Notes: generated by a model not told the origin, from the sequence alone. 64,000 nt of DNA from an uncultured Pseudomonadota bacterium (GCA_913061235.1 CAJXTB010000027.1:19734-83733); one strand, 5' to 3'. Counted from the first letter of the stretch, positions 1 through 8,471 are shown. Numbers and translations are program-made.

Positions 1-1233
1 AAGACCAAGAACCAGCTCATCGTTGCCGTCGGCTGGGCGAGCCCCGTCTTCGCCTACCTGATCTACCTGTTGGTGACGGATGACCATGGTCTTGCCTACG
101 CCGCGAACCACGGCCTGGCTCACGCCATTGCCGAGTACGTCAGCTTCATCGCACTGCTCGGGTCGCTGTACGTCATCTCGGGCGGCATCTTGCTGCGTGG
201 TGACCTTCAGGCCAAGCCTTCGGTCAACACACTGTTCCTTTTGATTGGTGCCGTGCTGTCGAACGTCATTGGTACGACCGGCGCCTCCATGCTGCTCATC
301 CGCCCAATGTTGCGCACCAATGCCGACCGAAAGCACGTCTGGCACATCCCGCTGTTCTTCATCTTCTTGGTGTCCAACATCGGTGGTGCCCTCACGCCAA
401 TTGGCGACCCACCGCTGTTCCTCGGCTACCTGCGCGGCGTGCCGTTCTTCTGGACCTTGTTCAACCTGTGGAGCATCTGGCTTCCGGTCGTCCTCCTGCT
501 CTTGGGCATGTTCTACGTGCTCGATACCTTGATGTACCGCAAGGAATCCCCGGCCGACCTCAAGCGCGACGACGGAAACGTGGAGCCATTGGGCCTCGAA
601 GGCAACCTGAACTTCCTGCTTCTCGGCGGCGTGATTGCCGCGGTTCTCCTTCTCTCTCCAGACTCCGAGCACCCCGGCTTCCGCGACTACTACGTGCGGG
701 AGATTGCCATGTTCGGCCTCGCCGGCATCTCCATGGCCATGACCAGTCGGTCGATTCGACAGCGCAACAAGTTCGAATGGGGCCCCATTGCTGAAGTGGG
801 CGCGTTGTTCCTCGGTATCTTCGTGGCCATGATCCCAGCCACCGCCCTTCTCACCGTCCACGGTGGTGCCATTGGCCTGACGGAACCCTGGCAGTACTTC
901 TGGGCAACAGGCGGCTTGTCTGCGTTCCTCGATAACGCGCCTACCTACGTCACCTTTGCATCGCTAGCCTGTAGCGATCCCACGATTGGCTGCACCGCCG
1001 AAGCTCTTGGCCCGCTGGCCTCCGGTCCCTCGGCCCCCGTCCTCGTCGCCATCTCCCTGGGTGCCGTGTTCTGCGGTGCCGGTAGCTACATCGGCAACGG
1101 TCCGAACTTCATGGTTCGCGCCATCGCCGAGTCCAGTGGCTACAAGATGCCGTCGTTCTTCGGATACGTTGGCTACGCAACGGTCTTCCTTGCGCCGGTC
1201 TTCATTCTCGTCACACTGATCTGGCTAATCTAG
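1..1233 (+). CDS. CitMHS/NhaD-like Na+/H+ antiporter or organic-anion carrier (5' partial)
   Basis: This is a multi-pass inner-membrane carrier whose beginning lies before the window: the frame is open from base 1, so 410 codons are visible and the TTG at 70 is not a credible start. Long hydrophobic helices alternate with short loops. The segment around bases 380-440 encodes GGALTPIGDPPLFLGYL, a re-entrant motif of the ion-transporter superfamily in proteins annotated as sodium:proton antiporter or putative citrate transporter. Near the C-terminus a second half-repeat reads FLDNAPTYVTF and later GAGSYIGNGPNFMVRA, as expected for the two-fold symmetrical carrier fold. Substrate cannot be decided from sequence. 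The stop codon overlaps the start of the next gene by one base, so the two are probably co-transcribed. Confidence 0.8.
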   Translation, partial: KTKNQLIVAVGWASPVFAYLIYLLVTDDHGLAYAANHGLAHAIAEYVSFIALLGSLYVISGGILLRGDLQAKPSVNTLFLLIGAVLSNVIGTTGASMLLIRPMLRTNADRKHVWHIPLFFIFLVSNIGGALTPIGDPPLFLGYLRGVPFFWTLFNLWSIWLPVVLLLLGMFYVLDTLMYRKESPADLKRDDGNVEPLGLEGNLNFLLLGGVIAAVLLLSPDSEHPGFRDYYVREIAMFGLAGISMAMTSRSIRQRNKFEWGPIAEVGALFLGIFVAMIPATALLTVHGGAIGLTEPWQYFWATGGLSAFLDNAPTYVTFASLACSDPTIGCTAEALGPLASGPSAPVLVAISLGAVFCGAGSYIGNGPNFMVRAIAESSGYKMPSFFGYVGYATVFLAPVFILVTLIWLI

Positions 1234-2045
1234 TGAACGCCTTCGAACATCGGCCGTCAGCGGCCCCCGCCTTTCTCGGGGTCATCCACCTTCCAGCCTT
1301 GCCTGGAGCTCCGCTAAGCACGGGCTCCTTCTCGGATGTCCTCAGCGCCGCCATGCGCGACGCTGACGCCTTGTTGGAAGGCGGCGTAGACGGCCTCATC
1401 GTTGAGAACTTGGGCGACCGACCCTACGAAGCCACAACCGTTGATGCGAGCACCATCGCCTACATGACCCACTTGGCTGTCCGACTGCGCGACCGCATGG
1501 ACCACCAAATCCTGGGCATCAACGTACTGCGCAATGACCCCATCGCGGCGCTGTCCATCGCTGCCGCCGTGCAAGCCGACTTCATCCGCGTCAACGTTCA
1601 CACGGGCACCATGGTGACGGACCAAGGCGTCATCAGTGGCCGTGCCCGCGAGACCGTAGCCCTCAAGCGCCGCTTGGGCGTCTCCACACGGATTGCCGCA
1701 GACATCGCCGTCAAGCACGCAAGCCCGCTTGGCGCACTCGACCTCACCCAGACCGCCAAAGACACCGCCCTGCGCGCATGTGCAGACGCGGTCTTGGTCA
1801 CTGGAAGCGGCACGGGCCAGCCGATTGATACCGCACTCGTCACCACTGTCCGCCAGGCAATTCCAGACCATGCAATCTGGGCCGCAAGCGGAGTGACCCC
1901 TGAGACCCTCCCCGCTCTGGCCCCTCTCGTAGACGCTGTGGTGGTTGGCACCTGGCTGCACGAAGACAGCCGGCTGGACCGTCCCCTAGACGTTGAGCGG
2001 GTTCGCGCCATGGCCCGCTTCATCGCACAGACCGCGAACAGCTAG
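1233..2045 (+). CDS. BtpA/SgcQ-family TIM-barrel protein
   Basis: A 270-residue protein of the BtpA family, named after a factor needed for photosystem I accumulation in cyanobacteria; family members in non-phototrophs have no settled function. Visible family features are GVIHLPALPGAP (residues 16-27), the segment GGVDGLIVENLGD (50-62), ADFIRVNVHTG (115-125) and the phosphate-loop-like VLVTGSGTGQP (187-197), arranged as in a TIM barrel. The GTG start shares its G with the TAG stop of the upstream carrier, which implies translational coupling. No signal peptide or membrane segment is seen, so the protein is cytoplasmic. Length matches the family (about 260-280 residues). Confidence 0.85.
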   Translation: MNAFEHRPSAAPAFLGVIHLPALPGAPLSTGSFSDVLSAAMRDADALLEGGVDGLIVENLGDRPYEATTVDASTIAYMTHLAVRLRDRMDHQILGINVLRNDPIAALSIAAAVQADFIRVNVHTGTMVTDQGVISGRARETVALKRRLGVSTRIAADIAVKHASPLGALDLTQTAKDTALRACADAVLVTGSGTGQPIDTALVTTVRQAIPDHAIWAASGVTPETLPALAPLVDAVVVGTWLHEDSRLDRPLDVERVRAMARFIAQTANS

Positions 2046-2099
2046 GCCTCGTCGACTTCTGGTCGACGCCGACCGTGTCTTGCCGGTACACTCTGCCGC

Positions 2100-4415
2100 A
2101 TGCGTACACATCATCTACTGCTCGCCCTAGCCCTCGTCGGCTGCCGGACCACCCTCGAAAATCCCGACGTCGTGGACCCAAACGCGGACAGCGACTCTGA
2201 CGGCATTCCAGCAGCGCTCGACTGCAATGATGCCGACGGCAGCACCTTCCCCGGCGCGCCTGAGATCTGCGATGGCATCGACAACAACTGCGACGGGGCC
2301 ATCGACGAAGACGACCCGGCCAACCAGTTCATCTACTACGTAGACGCAGACGGAGACGGCTACGGCGACCCTCTGTCGACCCTCACCGACTGCACACCGC
2401 CTCCCGGAACCGTGCAAGACGACACCGACTGCGACGACACCGACAGCGCTATTTATCCCAACGCTATCGAAGATGACTGTTCGGACCCTGTTGACTACAA
2501 CTGCGACGGAAGCGTCGGATACACAGATGCCGACCTCGACGGTTTCGCCGCCTGCGAAGAGTGTGACGACCTCGACCCTCTGGTCAACCCAGAGGAACAA
2601 GAGCAGCCCTACAACGGCGTAGATGACGACTGCGATGAGGAGTCTGTGGACGACGACCTCGACGGTGACGGCTTCCTCCTACAGGACGACTGCGATGACA
2701 CCGACCCAGACGTCTCCCCCGACGGCGTGGAGCTCGTGTACGACGGTATCGACAATGACTGTGACGAGCTCACCCCCGATGACGACCTCGACTACGACGG
2801 TGTCAACGATGCCGAAGACTGCGATGACAGCGACTCCAACGCCTTCCCAGGCAACGGAGAGACCCCATACGATGGCGTCGACAACGACTGCGACCCGCTC
2901 ACCCTCGACGACGACCTAGATGGCGACGGCTTTGGTGCGTTGGAGGACTGCGACGACACCGACCCTGACGTCAACCCCAATGCCACAGAAGTCCCCTACA
3001 ACAACATCGACGACGACTGCGATGACACGTCCCGAGACGACGACCTAGACGGCGACGGTGTGAACGCGGATGCCGACTGCAACGACAACGACCCGAACGT
3101 TGGCCCCGACGCACAAGAGCTTCCCTACAACGGCGTGGACGACGACTGCAATGGCGAGACCGTTGACGATGACCTAGACGACGACGGATTCGGTATTGCG
3201 ACCGACTGCGCTGACGACGACCCAGCTCGCAACCCCGGACGTATCGAAAACCCCTACAACGGCTTGGATGACGACTGCGACGACGAGACCGCTGACGATG
3301 ACCTAGACGGCGATGGATTCGGCGTTGCGAACGATTGCGATGACGACAATCCCGCACGCAACCCAGGCGTGGACGAAACCCCCTACAACAACGTGGACGA
3401 CGACTGCGACGAAAGCACCCGGGACAACGACCTGGATGGGGATGGGTTCAACGCCAACACCGATTGTGACGACAACGACGCGACGCGCAGCCCTGGCCTC
3501 ACCGAGACCGCCTACAACGGAATCGACGACGACTGTGACGACAGTACCCAAGACGATGACCTCGATAACGACGGTGTCATCCAGCTACTCGACTGCGACG
3601 ACAACGACGCTGGCCGGTCTCCCAACCTCACCGAGATCTGGTACGACGGCATTGACCAAGACTGCGGGGAAGACGACGACTTCGACCAAGACGGCGACGG
3701 CGAGCGCAGTCGGACCGAGTCGGACGGTCTAGACTGTGATGACACCAACCCATTGCTCATCACCTGTGGCCAAACAGCAGAGACCGCCGGCGAAAGCTGT
3801 CTCACCCTGAACACCGACTACCCTGACCTGCCGAGTGGCGAGTACTGGGTAAATGGTGGCGGCATTGACCCTGTTCAGGTCACCTGCGACATGACCTTTG
3901 AGGGCGGCGGCTGGACGGTCATCGACCCATGTGATGCTCAAGACACATGGAACGCCCAGATGGTGGCAGTGGACGCCGCAGGCACCGAAGGCATCGACGC
4001 TAGCTGTCGGCCATTCACCCGCGACGGTAGCGGCGCCCACACCTACACCTACACCTTCACCTACAACCCTGGCTTCACTGAGATTGCCATGCGCGATTGG
4101 GTGATTCGGGCGAACGGGTCCAACAGCGCAAACACGTCCGATCTTGGTGGCTTCAGCCAGATCGACTGGAACGCTGCGAGTGGTGGAAACTACGGCGATG
4201 TGTCCTTCGGTTCAGCGACTCAAACGGGACCAGTAGATAGCTTCCAGCGCAATATTGCGACTGTTAGCTGCCACAACTGCACCCACACGTGGCCCAACAG
4301 CGACCGCATCTACACGGTTCCGCAGACCAGTCAGTTCCGACTGGGTTGGGGCGAATGGGGCAGCCAATCGGAAGGTTGGTACCCATGGTGGCAAGGCAAC
4401 GTCTACCTTCGCTAG
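2100..4415 (+). CDS. MopE-like metal-binding-motif lipoprotein with GGGWT/fibrinogen-like C-terminus
   Basis: A 771-residue exported lipoprotein. The signal ends in the lipobox LVGC (Cys15). From about residue 30 the chain is built of Asp/Cys-rich putative metal-binding motifs (pattern DCDD.DP...P...E..YNGVDDDCD) of the kind found in MopE proteins. Nine central copies keep a strict 43-residue (129-base) period from about base 2600 to 3680. The last 200 residues form a different module containing SGEYWVNGGG, CDMTFEGGGWTVID and many Trp and Cys residues, resembling the bacterial GGGWT/fibrinogen C-terminal-like domain. It is probably held at the outer surface and binds calcium or another divalent cation (inference). 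The start ATG follows a 54-base gap after the BtpA gene. Confidence 0.8.
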   Translation: MRTHHLLLALALVGCRTTLENPDVVDPNADSDSDGIPAALDCNDADGSTFPGAPEICDGIDNNCDGAIDEDDPANQFIYYVDADGDGYGDPLSTLTDCTPPPGTVQDDTDCDDTDSAIYPNAIEDDCSDPVDYNCDGSVGYTDADLDGFAACEECDDLDPLVNPEEQEQPYNGVDDDCDEESVDDDLDGDGFLLQDDCDDTDPDVSPDGVELVYDGIDNDCDELTPDDDLDYDGVNDAEDCDDSDSNAFPGNGETPYDGVDNDCDPLTLDDDLDGDGFGALEDCDDTDPDVNPNATEVPYNNIDDDCDDTSRDDDLDGDGVNADADCNDNDPNVGPDAQELPYNGVDDDCNGETVDDDLDDDGFGIATDCADDDPARNPGRIENPYNGLDDDCDDETADDDLDGDGFGVANDCDDDNPARNPGVDETPYNNVDDDCDESTRDNDLDGDGFNANTDCDDNDATRSPGLTETAYNGIDDDCDDSTQDDDLDNDGVIQLLDCDDNDAGRSPNLTEIWYDGIDQDCGEDDDFDQDGDGERSRTESDGLDCDDTNPLLITCGQTAETAGESCLTLNTDYPDLPSGEYWVNGGGIDPVQVTCDMTFEGGGWTVIDPCDAQDTWNAQMVAVDAAGTEGIDASCRPFTRDGSGAHTYTYTFTYNPGFTEIAMRDWVIRANGSNSANTSDLGGFSQIDWNAASGGNYGDVSFGSATQTGPVDSFQRNIATVSCHNCTHTWPNSDRIYTVPQTSQFRLGWGEWGSQSEGWYPWWQGNVYLR

Positions 4416-4479
4416 GTGAGGTTCGGATGGGTCGCTTCGAGCGGGTTTAGCGACGACCTCCACCCACACCTACGATTCT

Positions 4480-4866
4480 CTACGCCGCACGAGCGCCCCA
4501 CTCCAAGGTGAGCTGCCCCCCCTGAGCGGGTAGCGCTTGAGGTGGGCTGTGAACGACTTCCAACAGGCGGCCGGCGGGAACCCACCGAGCAGCGCTACAC
4601 GGCTCACCTGCGTCCCCACGCAGGCCATCGTACGCCATGCTGCCGACTCGTGGCCTTCCCATGCCACGAGCAAGCAGCACCACTGCGTCACCCGGACGAG
4701 CACGCCCGCCGACCACCAAGACGTCACCTTCGCGCACCAACGCTCCGTTCACTTCACCCGGCTGAGTCACCACGAAGTGATGACGTGGGCCGCCGCTCAT
4801 CGACAGCACAGCGGCCGTGGGCGTAGCTTCAATCTGCGAATCGAGTGGGCGAATGATGGGAGCCAT
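4480..4866 (-). CDS. Small S24/LexA-C-terminal-like protein lacking the Ser-Lys dyad
   Basis: A 128-residue cytoplasmic protein. The ATG is preceded by GGAGG at a 5-base spacing, so the start is secure. Residues 30-105 (FVV...LVREGDVLVVGGRARPGDAVVL...GRPRVGSM...VPAGRLLEVV) follow the beta-strand pattern of the S24 peptidase fold of LexA and UmuD. The residues expected at the nucleophile loop read QPGEVNGA, with no GDSM serine, and the expected lysine position holds Arg, so it would not self-cleave. Similarity is by eye and remote. A near-consensus LexA-type box lies 32-45 bases before the ATG, and a 16-bp motif shared with the imuA upstream region lies further out. It sits downstream of, and in the same direction as, a Fe-S nuclease gene. 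Function unknown; a DNA-damage-related regulator or partner is an inference. Confidence 0.55.
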   Translation of the reverse strand: MAPIIRPLDSQIEATPTAAVLSMSGGPRHHFVVTQPGEVNGALVREGDVLVVGGRARPGDAVVLLARGMGRPRVGSMAYDGLRGDAGEPCSAARWVPAGRLLEVVHSPPQALPAQGGQLTLEWGARAA

Positions 4867-4897
4867 GGTGTCCTCCGAGGTGACACCAACAACATAC

Positions 4898-4911
4898 TGA
4901 ACATCCGTGCA
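4898..4911 (-). promoter_or_regulatory. LexA-type box, one mismatch (TGAACATCCGTGCA on + strand)
   Basis: Read toward the gene it is TGCACGGATGTTCA, one base away from the inverted repeat TGAAC-N4-GTTCA that is perfect at imuA and dnaE2. It is centred about 38 bases upstream of the ATG at 4866. The assignment rests on likeness to the two better boxes and to GAAC-N4-GTTC operators known for LexA in other bacteria. Confidence 0.45.
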
Positions 4912-4936
4912 CGTGTCAGCCTCATTTTTGGGTAGG

Positions 4937-4952
4937 CGGACAGTTTTTGGTC
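4937..4952. promoter_or_regulatory. Recurrent 16-bp motif CGGACAGTTTTTGGTC, copy 1
   Basis: This motif recurs with two differences at 36027-36042 and with two differences at 52860-52875. Here it overlaps the last two bases of the nuclease stop codon and lies 25 bases beyond the LexA-type box of the S24-like gene. At imuA the same arrangement has a 35-base gap, one helical turn more. Role unknown; could be an activator site or a promoter element. Confidence 0.35.
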
Positions 4953-5874
4953 ATTCACGCTCACACGTTCGACGGAACGAGCACCAACTACACGGGCTGC
5001 TTCCCGGCGGTATCTTTGGATACCCCTCCATCTTCGGAATCTCGCCATCACGTTCAAGGCCATCGCCACGCATTTTCGGAGTCGATCCCAACATTGCGTC
5101 TCTGGCGGCAAACACGTCCTCCATCGCCAAGGGGAGGTTCCGAAAGGCAGGTTCGCCGAGCCCAGCCATCAACCCTTGCACCCGATCTACCGGCAGTCGC
5201 CGTCCCGAGTCCGCGCGGACCTTGAGCAAGCGGTCGATCACATACACACCGTACAGACCGAGCTGCCCATCCACCACGTCATTGGAATGGTTGCGCCCCG
5301 TCTTCCAGTCGACAACCACAAACCCACCCTTGCCATCCGCTACAACAACATCCGGCGACAGCCAGATATCAATGCCCCAGAGTCGAATGCGCGACAGGCG
5401 CTCCACCTCTTCAATTCGCTCAGGCACGTCCAACAATCGGGCAAGAATCGGATGGTCTAGAAGGCTCTCGACCTTGCTCTGGAGTGTCTGAAGTGCAGCC
5501 TGACCATCAAATTCTACATCATAGTAGTGCGCGTCAAAGCCACGAAACGTCTTTGGGTCTCCTCGAAAATAGCCCCCGTTCGACATCTCCAGAACACGCC
5601 TAGCTTGGCGCATGGTGCGGTCCACAACGCCCTGCCGTGGCACAGCCCTCCCCTCAACCGCTCCCTTGAGGGTCCACTCCACCGCTTCGTGTGCAGCAAG
5701 CCCTGCCCATTGCGCAGCCCCCATCAAGTGGCGCTGTACCCACACCTCAAAATCAGGATGCCCCGCCCCCTTGCGCTTGGCCAACGGGGCTGCGTACACA
5801 GACAACCAAAAGCGCCGAGGACAGGTCGCGAACGTACGATAGCGGCTCCACGACCATGTAAATCCCGCCGCCAC
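4951..5874 (-). CDS. PD-(D/E)XK nuclease with RecB/Cas4-type 4Fe-4S cysteines
   Basis: A 307-residue stand-alone nuclease. Four cysteines are placed as in AddB and Cas4: Cys18 at the N-terminus (FATCPRRF) and Cys295, Cys298 and Cys304 near the C-terminus (CSWCSFRRTC), which would hold an iron-sulphur cluster closing the domain. Between them are His62 (AAHEAVEW), Asp175 (WLSPDVVVAD), the Asp189-x-Lys191 motif in VVVDWKTG, and the RecB-type QLGLYG (Gln204, Tyr208). These are the metal-binding and catalytic residues of the superfamily. No helicase is fused. The GTG start is preceded by GGGGAG at a good distance. The downstream gene in the same direction encodes the S24-like protein. DNA end processing in repair is likely; the exact substrate is unknown. 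Confidence 0.85.
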   Translation of the reverse strand: MAAGFTWSWSRYRTFATCPRRFWLSVYAAPLAKRKGAGHPDFEVWVQRHLMGAAQWAGLAAHEAVEWTLKGAVEGRAVPRQGVVDRTMRQARRVLEMSNGGYFRGDPKTFRGFDAHYYDVEFDGQAALQTLQSKVESLLDHPILARLLDVPERIEEVERLSRIRLWGIDIWLSPDVVVADGKGGFVVVDWKTGRNHSNDVVDGQLGLYGVYVIDRLLKVRADSGRRLPVDRVQGLMAGLGEPAFRNLPLAMEDVFAARDAMLGSTPKMRGDGLERDGEIPKMEGYPKIPPGSSPCSWCSFRRTCERE

Positions 5875-5985
5875 TACGTACTCCCCGCGTCATCGTGTCG
5901 CGTCACCACTGGCCACTTTGCAGGCACAGTCGGGGTGACAAACGCAGCGATAGGATAAGCCGCCCATCTTGTAGACGGGAGACTC

Positions 5986-6387
5986 ATGTCGCGCTGGCAG
6001 TTGTACGCACTCTTGGGAACCGCCTTCGCGCTCGGCGCGCTGGCCATTCGGTTCATGCCCGAGGTCCCCACGGCCGCGGCTCAGGACGATGAAGTCGAGC
6101 AAGGTGCACAGGCAGAGGCTGACACCGAAGCCCCTGTGGCAATCGAAGAGGAACCTGCTCCAATCATTGTGTCGTCGGAAGGCGGCCGCTTGGTCTGCCG
6201 ACTCTTCCTCGTGGACGTTGGCGATAGCTCCGTCCTGGACACCTCCGACCGCACCACAGAAGTCGGCCAATGGGTCGGGCAGCAGATCGACCAGGGCATG
6301 TCGCTCCATGGCGTGGACTTTGAGGTCGGCCAGAAGACCACTGGGTACCCACAAGGCTACCTGCACGTCTGCGTCTACCCGGGCTAA
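5986..6387 (+). CDS. Membrane-anchored acidic protein of unknown function
   Basis: A 133-residue protein with one N-terminal hydrophobic segment (residues 5-22, LYALLGTAFALGALAIRF), probably a membrane anchor, followed by an acidic low-complexity linker rich in Glu and Ala to about residue 55. A compact C-terminal part (VCRLFLVDVGDSSVLDTS...YLHVCVYPG) contains two cysteines that could pair in the periplasm. The ATG is preceded by GGGAG. I do not recognise a family. It is divergent from the nuclease gene and convergent with the gene at 6407. Confidence 0.6.
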   Translation: MSRWQLYALLGTAFALGALAIRFMPEVPTAAAQDDEVEQGAQAEADTEAPVAIEEEPAPIIVSSEGGRLVCRLFLVDVGDSSVLDTSDRTTEVGQWVGQQIDQGMSLHGVDFEVGQKTTGYPQGYLHVCVYPG

Positions 6388-6406
6388 AACCCAGGACTAC
6401 AGGCGA

Positions 6407-7864
6407 CTACGGCACCAGCGGCGGGCACCCGTCGTCGGCAAGTGCATCCCAAGCGTCTGACCATTCACGAGCGTTGTCGGTCGGTACAGCCGTCCGGCCA
6501 ATACGCATGCCGAGTGTGTGCCCAGCGGTGCCAGGGGCGTCACCAGCGGCCACCTGTGCAAACCCTGAAAAGGCATCCGCCTCTGAACGCTCGGCAAGTC
6601 CCAGCAACCGGGACTCTGCGGCGGCGTCTCCACGTTGACGAGCGTCTCCAGCGGCCTCCACAGCAGCACGAGCAAGGACCTGTCGCTCGGAGACGGCAAT
6701 GCCCACGCCCGCGCTCCCCAGGACCCGCCCACAGGCATCCACCGATGTCTGCACGCCAGCAACCGACAGTTCGACCGCCGTTGGCGTCATGGCAACCGAC
6801 ACTTCCTCATCCAGCATGTGTCCAAGGGTCATTGCCGCAAGTGCTGTTGCCCATGGGCTGCCATGACGACTACCCAGGACTGCCGCCGGATCTCCCCACT
6901 GACCGGGTTCAACAGGAGCCGCCAGCTCGGACGCGACAGGTGATGCCAACGCCGGAATAAGGTGGCTACCACCTGAGGTCTCGGCCCACCGTGCCACAGC
7001 TTTCAACCACCAGGCCGCGGACTCGTGTGACGAATCATCTTCCCCGTACTTGGCCCGCCACAGCGCTGTGGCCAAGGCAAGCTCTGGGGCCTCTGTCAGC
7101 CGTTCGATACCCATTGGACCGCCATCCCACGACCGCGCATCCGCTCGAAGGCTAAGCTCTCCAACAGCCACCAACTCTCGGATGCAGTCATCTGTGTCGA
7201 GCCGACACAACGGACGTTCCACGGACATGGGTGCCGCGCTCTCAAGCTCCTGAGAAGCGCGCACGACGGCTGCTGCACGCAGTGCAGAGGGAACACTCCC
7301 GGAAGCTCCTGTTCCCCTCCACAACCAACCCAGCCACTGCCCAGGTGTCATGTCATCGCCCACCAAGAATGAGGCTCCAACAACATCTTGAGCCAGGGGC
7401 ACGTCTACCCACGACGGCAAGACCTCCTGCCGATCGAGCCACATCCACATCCACTCGCGCTCAACAGTCGGAATGGCCTGCGATTCCAGAAGGGCGGGTA
7501 GGTGCCGTGGTGGCCGGTCGAAGGCCCGCCACAACGAGAAATTCAGCCGCATTCGGACCAGTGGAGACACGGTCGGCTCTGCGAGGACCTCATCCGCCCA
7601 AGCGCGGGCGCCGAGCCGACTCAAGTCCTCTTCGAGCCACACCAGCCAGTCGTCCGTGGGGCAGTCTAGGACCAGGTCTTGGGCGACTGCACGAAACAGA
7701 GCCGCCGTACCGGGGTCCTCGCAGTTCTCCCACGCATCTCCTGACGCGTCACGACCCGACTGCCAGTGCCAGTGCCATGTTGCCGCATAGGGAGCGCCTA
7801 CGACGCTCGCGCTTGCCACAATCCCAATGACCACAACGGTGGCGATGACCTGTCGAAGTTTCAC
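6407..7864 (-). CDS. Secreted or anchored protein of unknown function, Trp- and Ala-rich
   Basis: A protein of about 485 residues that I do not recognise. The N-terminus from the chosen GTG (KLRQVIATVVVIGIVASASVVG) is a basic-then-hydrophobic signal or anchor. The rest is rich in Trp, Ala and Leu with alpha-helical character, and contains paired cysteines (for example CEDPGT, LDCPTDDW, LCRLDTDDC, VDACGRV and DDGCPPLVP) compatible with disulfides outside the cytoplasm. A TTG at 7882 would add six residues; neither start has a strong ribosome site. Repeated helical hairpins in the C-terminal third may be a helical-repeat fold, but this is a guess. Confidence 0.55.
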   Translation of the reverse strand: MKLRQVIATVVVIGIVASASVVGAPYAATWHWHWQSGRDASGDAWENCEDPGTAALFRAVAQDLVLDCPTDDWLVWLEEDLSRLGARAWADEVLAEPTVSPLVRMRLNFSLWRAFDRPPRHLPALLESQAIPTVEREWMWMWLDRQEVLPSWVDVPLAQDVVGASFLVGDDMTPGQWLGWLWRGTGASGSVPSALRAAAVVRASQELESAAPMSVERPLCRLDTDDCIRELVAVGELSLRADARSWDGGPMGIERLTEAPELALATALWRAKYGEDDSSHESAAWWLKAVARWAETSGGSHLIPALASPVASELAAPVEPGQWGDPAAVLGSRHGSPWATALAAMTLGHMLDEEVSVAMTPTAVELSVAGVQTSVDACGRVLGSAGVGIAVSERQVLARAAVEAAGDARQRGDAAAESRLLGLAERSEADAFSGFAQVAAGDAPGTAGHTLGMRIGRTAVPTDNAREWSDAWDALADDGCPPLVP

Positions 7865-7914
7865 GGGGCCACTCAACCACAAAAACGGCGCCCGGTGTCA
7901 TTGCAGCGTGTAAC

Positions 7915-8260
7915 CGGAAAGGGGGAAGGTCCGGGTGAGACCGCGCCGAGGCGGTCTCGGAGGGTCACACTGACCAGATTCCGAGCGTCGATTTGCGGGC
8001 GGGTACGCACGAAGGCCACGGGGGCCCGCGTCCTTCGTGCGACACAGTTGGGACAGAAGGACCTGTCCCTGGGGGAAGGGATTGTTGGGTGTCGGTAAGC
8101 CGACGCCCCCTTGGTACTGTGTCGCAGATCCAAGGGCAAGGCTCTGAAGACGAGTTTTTCAGTGGGTTCTCACCCGATCGTAAACTACCCGCACCCTGTG
8201 GACGATCTGCCAGCAAACCTTGAAAACCAGCCTTAAAAGGCAGACTTATCTCCAATCTGC
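7915..8260. ncRNA. Candidate structured RNA with several strong nested hairpins
   Basis: This is the main content of a 670-base gene-free stretch. Seen directly: a hairpin with arms GAGACCGC/GCGGTCTC (7937-7944, 7951-7958); one with GCACGAAGG/CCTTCGTGC (8007-8015, 8032-8040); a closing stem GACACAGT/ACTGTGTC (8041-8048, 8116-8123) that encloses GGGACAG/CTGTCCC (8050-8056, 8063-8069) and GGGTGTCGG/CCGACGCCC with a TAAG loop (8087-8095, 8100-8108), making a three-way junction; and TCTGCC/GGCAGA near the 3' side. Length (about 350) and the segments GGAAGGTCCGGG, GGTAAG and GGGCAAGGC on the + strand are reminiscent of RNase P RNA, but the conserved P4 partner is poor, so I do not call rnpB. Strand is undecided. 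ORFs over this stretch overlap on both strands and look like shadows. Confidence 0.45.
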
Positions 8261-8436
8261 ACTATGGACGGAAGGTGATGGAGCCAACGTAGACCCGATC
8301 AAGTCGCCGCTCCGTTCGTCCCAAAAATAAATCGCCTATGGAGCAACTGTGGATCGATGCTTCGCGGGGAAGAATTCGCGAGACCGCCTCGCGGAAGCCC
8401 CACTGACATCCGAACACGTTGCCCAAAACGACAACA

Positions 8437-8471
8437 GGCGCGGCCCCGCAGTGAAGTGCAGGAGCCGCGCC
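8437..8471 (-). terminator. GC-rich hairpin downstream of the Asp/Thr lipoprotein gene
   Basis: Arms GGCGCGGC/GCCGCGCC (8437-8444, 8464-8471) are perfectly complementary; on the minus strand a short T-containing tract follows (GTTGTCGTTTTGGG). It lies 60 bases past the stop of the minus-strand lipoprotein gene. The U-tract is weak. The remaining bases 8261-8533 show no gene. Confidence 0.45.

Noticed and set aside
2045..2099. GTCGAC inverted pair after the BtpA gene as a terminator
   Set aside because: The stem is only six pairs and there is no T-tract.
7873..8255. Several overlapping ORFs on both strands in the hairpin-rich gap
   Set aside because: They have no signal, no domain and overlap each other; the hairpins explain the open frames better as structured RNA.
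7915..8260. RNase P RNA (rnpB)
   Set aside because: Some short segments fit, but the CR-I/CR-V pairing (P4) is not well formed and the A-rich conserved block is missing; left as a structured RNA of unknown class.
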